Position numbers and translations under genes: made by a program. From Aquipseudomonas alcaligenes MRY13-0052 (GTDB lineage: Bacteria; Pseudomonadota; Gammaproteobacteria; Pseudomonadales; Pseudomonadaceae): a stretch of DNA of 64,000 nt. The stretch covers positions 1 through 64,000 of the forward strand of contig BATO01000002.1 of the NCBI GenBank assembly GCA_000474255.1, given 5' to 3'. Of the stretch, positions 58,000 through 64,000 are shown piece by piece (positions within the stretch are counted from its first letter, which is position 1; each line of letters begins with the position of its first letter). The notes beneath the pieces were generated by a model. The model made no database searches and had not been told where the DNA came from. It saw only the letters and a list, made by a program, of their open reading frames with translations.

Positions 58000-58887
58000 A
58001 TGTCCGATAACACCCAGCGCTTCCTTTTCGACGATACCGACGTGCGCGGCGAAATGGCCTCCCTCGGCGAGAGCTACGCCCACGTGCTGGCCAAGCACCC
58101 CTACCCGGAGCCGGTGGCGCAGCTGCTCGGCGAGATGCTCGCCGCCGCCTCGCTGCTGGTGGGTACGCTGAAATTCGACGGCCTGCTGGTGCTCCAGGCG
58201 CGCTCTTCCGGCGCCGTGCCGCTGCTGATGGTTGAGTGCTCCAGCGACCGCGAACTGCGCGGCATCGCCCGCTACCACGCCGACCAGATGGTGGCCGGAG
58301 CCGGCCTGCACGAGCTGATGCCCGAAGGCGTGCTGACCCTCACCGTGGACCCCAAGCAGGGCCAGCGCTACCAGGGCATCGTCAGCCTGGAAGGTGCCAA
58401 CCTGGCGGAAAGCCTCTCGGCCTACTTCGCCAACTCCGAGCAGCTGCCGACCCGCTTCTGGCTCAACGCCGATGGCCGCAACGCCCGGGGCATGCTGCTC
58501 CAGGCCCTGCCGGCCGACCGCCTCAAGAACCCGGAAGCCCGTGCCGCCAGCTGGCAGCACCTCACCGCCCTGGCCGACACCCTCACCGCTGAGGAACTGC
58601 TGAGCCTGGACAACGAAACCGTGCTGCACCGCCTCTATCACGAGGAGCAGGTGCGCCTGTTCGACCCCCTCGCCATCAGCTTCCGCTGCAGCTGCTCGCG
58701 CCAGCGCTCGGCCAACGCCCTGGTCAGCCTCGGCCACGCCGACGCCGACGCCCTGCTGGAGGAGAACGGCGGCACGGTGGTGATCGACTGCCAGTTCTGC
58801 AACCAGCGCTACAGCTTCGACGCCGCCGACGTGGCCCAGCTGTTCGCCGGCGGCGGCAGCGCGGCGCCGTCAAGCACAAAACACTGA
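58000..58887 (+). CDS. hslO: Redox-regulated chaperone Hsp33
   Basis: A 295-residue chaperone activated by oxidation. The N-terminal domain (about 1-200) includes [20 protein letters not shown]-like text. The zinc-binding switch has [14 protein letters not shown] (C-x-C) and [11 protein letters not shown] (C-x2-C) near residues 228 and 263. It lies after hslR, and the two are heat-shock partners in many proteobacteria. Confidence 0.94.
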   Translation: MSDNTQRFLFDDTDVRGEMASLGESYAHVLAKHPYPEPVAQLLGEMLAAASLLVGTLKFDGLLVLQARSSGAVPLLMVECSSDRELRGIARYHADQMVAGAGLHELMPEGVLTLTVDPKQGQRYQGIVSLEGANLAESLSAYFANSEQLPTRFWLNADGRNARGMLLQALPADRLKNPEARAASWQHLTALADTLTAEELLSLDNETVLHRLYHEEQVRLFDPLAISFRCSCSRQRSANALVSLGHADADALLEENGGTVVIDCQFCNQRYSFDAADVAQLFAGGGSAAPSSTKH

Positions 58888-59354
<467 letters not shown>

Positions 59355-60899
59355 ATGACGCAAGCCAATACCGCCGTGTACACCGATATCAGCGCCGCGC
59401 AACTGGTCGAAGAGGCCATTCGCCGTGGCGAGGGTGAGCTGGCCGCCAACGGTTCGCTGGTAGTTAGGACCGGTCACCGCACCGGCCGTTCTCCGGCTGA
59501 CCGCTTCATCGTCCAGGAGCCGAGCACCGACTCCAAGATCGCCTGGGGCGCCATCAACCGTCCGTTCCCGGCCGACAAGTTCGATGCCCTGTGGACCCGC
59601 GTCGAAGCCTATGTGACCGAGCGCGAGCGTTTCGTTTCCCACGTTCACGTCGGTTCCGATCCCGAGCATTACCTGGCGGTCAAGATGACCACCGAGACTG
59701 CCTGGCACAACCTGTTCGGCCGTTGCCTGTTCATCAACCCGGAACAGTACAACCCGCAGGCCCGCCAGGAATGGCAGATCATCAATGCCCCGAACTTCGT
59801 CTGCGAACCGGAGCGTGATGGCACCAATTCCGATGGCTGCGTGATCCTCAACTTCGCTGCCAAGAAAGTGCTGATCGCCGGCATGCGCTACGCCGGTGAA
59901 ATGAAGAAAGCCATGTTCTCCGTGCAGAACTTCCTGCTGCCGGAAAAAGACGTGCTGCCGATGCACTGCGCTGCCAACGTTGGCGAAGACGGCGACACCA
60001 CCCTGTTCTTCGGCCTGTCCGGCACCGGCAAGACCACCCTGTCCGCCGACGAAAGCCGTTACCTGATCGGTGACGACGAGCACGGCTGGGGCGTGGGCAC
60101 CGTGTTCAACATCGAAGGCGGCTGCTACGCCAAGTGCATCGACCTGTCCGAGAAGAACGAGCCGGTAATCTGGAAAGCCATCCAGTTCGGTGCCGTTCTG
60201 GAAAACGTCGTGCTCAACCCGGAAACCCGCCTGCCCGACTACAGCGACGACAGCCTGACCCAGAACTCCCGCGCGGCCTACCCGCTGGAGCTGGTTGAGA
60301 AGCGCGTCGAGGCCAACCGTGCCGGCGAGCCGAACGCGGTGATCTTCCTGACCTGCGACCTGACCGGCGTACTGCCGCCCGTGTCGATCCTCAACAACGA
60401 GCAGGCGGCCTACCACTTCCTCTCCGGCTACACCGCCCTGGTGGGTTCCACCGAGATGGGTTCCGGCGGCGGCATCAAGTCGACCTTCTCCACCTGCTTC
60501 GGCGCACCGTTCTTCCCGCGCCCGGCTGGCGAGTACGCCGAGCTGCTGATCAAGCGCATCAAGGGCTTCGGCTCCAAGGTGTACCTGGTCAATACCGGCT
60601 GGACCGGTGGTGGCTACGGTGTGGGCAAGCGCTTCAACATCCCGACCACCCGTGGCGTGATCGCGGCCATCCAGAGCGGCGCTCTGATCGGTGCCGAAAC
60701 CGAGCACCTGCCGCTGATCAACCTGGACGTGCCGAAGGCCGTTCCGGGCGTCGAGACCAACCTGCTCAACCCGCGCAACACCTGGGCTGACAAGGCTGCC
60801 TACGACGAAGCCGCCAAGGGCCTGGCCGAGAAGTTCATCGAGAACTTCAAGAAGTTCGACGTCTCCGACGCCATCCGCAACGCCGGCCCGCAGCTGTAA
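59355..60899 (+). CDS. pckA: Phosphoenolpyruvate carboxykinase (ATP)
   Basis: Gluconeogenic enzyme converting oxaloacetate and ATP to PEP, 514 residues from the ATG at 59355. The kinase-1a loop [16 protein letters not shown] (about 220-235), the metal site GDDEHGW and [12 protein letters not shown], and the R/K-rich [14 protein letters not shown] near residue 45 are all intact. Codon use is more biased than neighbours (highly expressed gene). Confidence 0.96.
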   Translation: MTQANTAVYTDISAAQLVEEAIRRGEGELAANGSLVVRTGHRTGRSPADRFIVQEPSTDSKIAWGAINRPFPADKFDALWTRVEAYVTERERFVSHVHVGSDPEHYLAVKMTTETAWHNLFGRCLFINPEQYNPQARQEWQIINAPNFVCEPERDGTNSDGCVILNFAAKKVLIAGMRYAGEMKKAMFSVQNFLLPEKDVLPMHCAANVGEDGDTTLFFGLSGTGKTTLSADESRYLIGDDEHGWGVGTVFNIEGGCYAKCIDLSEKNEPVIWKAIQFGAVLENVVLNPETRLPDYSDDSLTQNSRAAYPLELVEKRVEANRAGEPNAVIFLTCDLTGVLPPVSILNNEQAAYHFLSGYTALVGSTEMGSGGGIKSTFSTCFGAPFFPRPAGEYAELLIKRIKGFGSKVYLVNTGWTGGGYGVGKRFNIPTTRGVIAAIQSGALIGAETEHLPLINLDVPKAVPGVETNLLNPRNTWADKAAYDEAAKGLAEKFIENFKKFDVSDAIRNAGPQL

Positions 60900-60917
60900 G
60901 CGAGCCCGTTGTAGAAG

Positions 60918-60940
60918 AAGCCGCCTCCGGGCGGCTTTTT
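60918..60940 (+). terminator. Terminator of pckA
   Basis: AAGCCGCC-TCCG-GGCGGCTT followed by TTTC, 18 bp after the pckA stop. Confidence 0.92.
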
Positions 60941-60977
60941 CATTGGTTGCCCCGGGAATTCCGGGTGCTCGGAGTCG

Positions 60978-61090
60978 GTGGGTAGGGTGGATGGCGCTTT
61001 TCCCATCCACCGGCGGCGCCTGAACCGGGCGGCGATGCCAGGAGCGGGCGATGATGGGTTTCGCTGCGCTCTACGCCATCCTACGGGCAT
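60978..61090. repeat. Half copies of two REP families
   Basis: GTAGGGTGGATGGCGCTTTTCCCATCCACC (60983-61012) is a short hairpin; ATGGGTTTCGCTGCGCTCTACGCCATCCTACG (61053-61084) is a half copy of the GTAGGATGGG family. They lie between pckA and the helicase gene. Confidence 0.6.
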
Positions 61091-61174
61091 ACAGGCCAAC
61101 GCCCCGCACTGTCGCGGCGCCGCTGCGTTGCGCTTCTGGCCATGATCGACGGCCCCTTTCGATGGAGTGAAGCC

Positions 61175-63115
<1,941 letters not shown>

Positions 63116-63118
63116 CCT

Positions 63119-63175
63119 GGGCTTCAGCCCAGGGATCCACCACGGCCCGTACCAGGCACGGGCCATGGCCTGCCT
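63119..63175. repeat. Hairpins between convergent genes
   Basis: CTGGGCTTCAGCCCAG (63119-63134 region) and GGCCCGTACCAGGCACGGGCC (63145-63165) are two adjacent hairpins separating the helicase and the Q-rich protein gene. No T-run is seen. Confidence 0.5.
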
Positions 63176-63184
63176 ACCGCCTCG

Positions 63185-63703
63185 TTAGGCCACCAGTGCC
63201 CGGTCACTGAAGCTGGGCTGCTGCACGGCCTGGTAGGTGGAGATGGCCTGGTTGGCCAGCCTCGGCGTCACCAGCCCCAGGTCGGGCTGGGTGAAGGCCT
63301 GCTGGTTACCGTCCAGCTGCAGACGCTGACGGGCGATAAAGTCCCCGGACAGCGGGTTGTTGGGGTTCAGGTCATCGGTCTGCTGGGCTTCGACGTAGTC
63401 GGCGATCCGCTGCTGCTGGAGCTGTTGCTGCTGCAGACGGGCAGTCTCGGCGGCGTTCTCACGGAGCTGCTGGGCCTGCTCTTCCCGCAGGTCCTGCGCC
63501 CGTTCCCGGGCCAGCTGCTGGTTCTCTTCGAACTGCTGCTGGGCTTCCTCACGGGCGATACGCGCCCGCTCGTTACGGGTGTCGATTGCGTTGGCGGAGG
63601 TCACGCCGGGCTGGGCGTTGACCGCCAGTGCGTCATTGGTCCGCGTAAGCGGCGTGTCGTTGAAAAAAGGCGTCGGGCCTAAGGGTGTGATTGCGATAGC
63701 CAT
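63185..63703 (-). CDS. Glutamine-rich coiled-coil protein
   Basis: A 172-residue protein (ATG at 63703 with GGGAGAA upstream). The N-terminal 45 residues are rich in Pro, Thr and Asn (AIAITPLGPTPFFNDTPLTR). The middle (about 50-118) is a charged, very Gln/Glu/Arg-rich coiled coil (REEAQQQFEENQQLARERAQ), and the end is less regular (LVTPRLANQAISTYQAVQQP). No signal peptide or membrane span. I know of similar short Pseudomonas proteins but no function. Confidence 0.75.
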   Translation of the reverse strand: MAIAITPLGPTPFFNDTPLTRTNDALAVNAQPGVTSANAIDTRNERARIAREEAQQQFEENQQLARERAQDLREEQAQQLRENAAETARLQQQQLQQQRIADYVEAQQTDDLNPNNPLSGDFIARQRLQLDGNQQAFTQPDLGLVTPRLANQAISTYQAVQQPSFSDRALVA

Positions 63704-64000
63704 TGGGTTCTCCCTGGTTTTTTGGCCTGGGAGTTTCAGTCTACGGCGAGGCAAACCCTTCTTTTAGGCCGATCCCGCATAAGGCTGGTGACTCGATCGT
63801 CTAGCACTTTTCTCCCCTGCGCCTGTCCCGCCGCTTCGCTCTGGAGCGTCCCGTCGCGCCTGCATCGCTCGGCTCATGGGGGCTGCCGGCGATCAGCGTG
63901 GCGGAAGTGAATCGGCAAGGTGGTACGGACGTGCGGAAAAAGCCCTGGCAACCGTTCGTCGGTAGGCCCTCAACCGGGTTCGCCCAATTCGAGGATCTGC
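63704..64000. other. Terminal gene-free stretch
   Basis: The first 20 bp carry the ribosome site of the Q-rich gene. The remaining sequence to the window end has no reading frame with a credible start and no repeat I recognise; a gene could begin beyond the edge. Confidence 0.5.

Overview
The window is a high-GC gammaproteobacterial chromosome segment that fits Pseudomonas. Evidence for this: an OprD-family porin, the lsfA-ssuEADCBF cluster, aguBA with a TetR regulator, and the gshA / tex / amgRS / rimK / hslR / hslO / pckA neighbourhood, which from memory follows the P. aeruginosa PA5192-PA5210 order. Intergenic regions are full of Pseudomonas-type REP/REPIN palindromes. No rRNA, tRNA, CRISPR array, integrase or transposase was recognised. 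The species cannot be fixed by eye.

Region 0.1-28 kb is a sulfur-acquisition island. It starts with a cystine-type ABC transporter and D-cysteine desulfhydrase (minus strand), then an orphan MetQ-like binding protein and a Cys/Met-metabolism PLP enzyme (plus). Next is a GntR-led operon (6.1-13.5 kb) coding an AprA-like flavoprotein, an AprB-like two-cluster ferredoxin, a TauT/NitT-type ABC transporter with an unusually long binding protein, a HEAT-repeat protein and a free-standing DUF971 protein. An unknown acidic protein and an OPT-family transporter follow, then tauABCD (minus), an OprD-family porin, the 1-Cys peroxiredoxin lsfA and ssuEADCBF (plus). Together these genes would bring organosulfur compounds across both membranes, release sulfite or sulfide, and manage the resulting oxidative load. 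The GntR/AprAB-like/ABC/HEAT/DUF971 operon is the part with no function I can name, and is the best candidate for an undescribed system.

Region 28-31 kb is agmatine use: aguA and aguB downstream of the TetR gene aguR, with palindromes in the aguR-aguB gap. Region 31-36 kb holds an NfeD/SPFH membrane pair, a GspE/PilB-type ATPase, a small conserved protein and an Lrp/AsnC regulator, followed by an 850-bp gene-free stretch made of repeats.

Region 36-46 kb is mostly arginine and glutathione synthesis (argC, argE, argA, gshA) with a DUF502 protein, a CYTH-CHAD triphosphatase, a cyclase-family hydrolase, an AhpD-like protein and a small RMF-like protein. Region 46-64 kb has a thioesterase, tex, the amgR-amgS two-component system, a 1252-residue MASE1-LOV/PAS-GGDEF-EAL protein, a remnant of a TpsB-type outer-membrane transporter, a SapC protein, rimK with its retropepsin-like partner, hslR, hslO, pckA, a RecQ-family helicase with an unusual layout, and a glutamine-rich coiled-coil protein.
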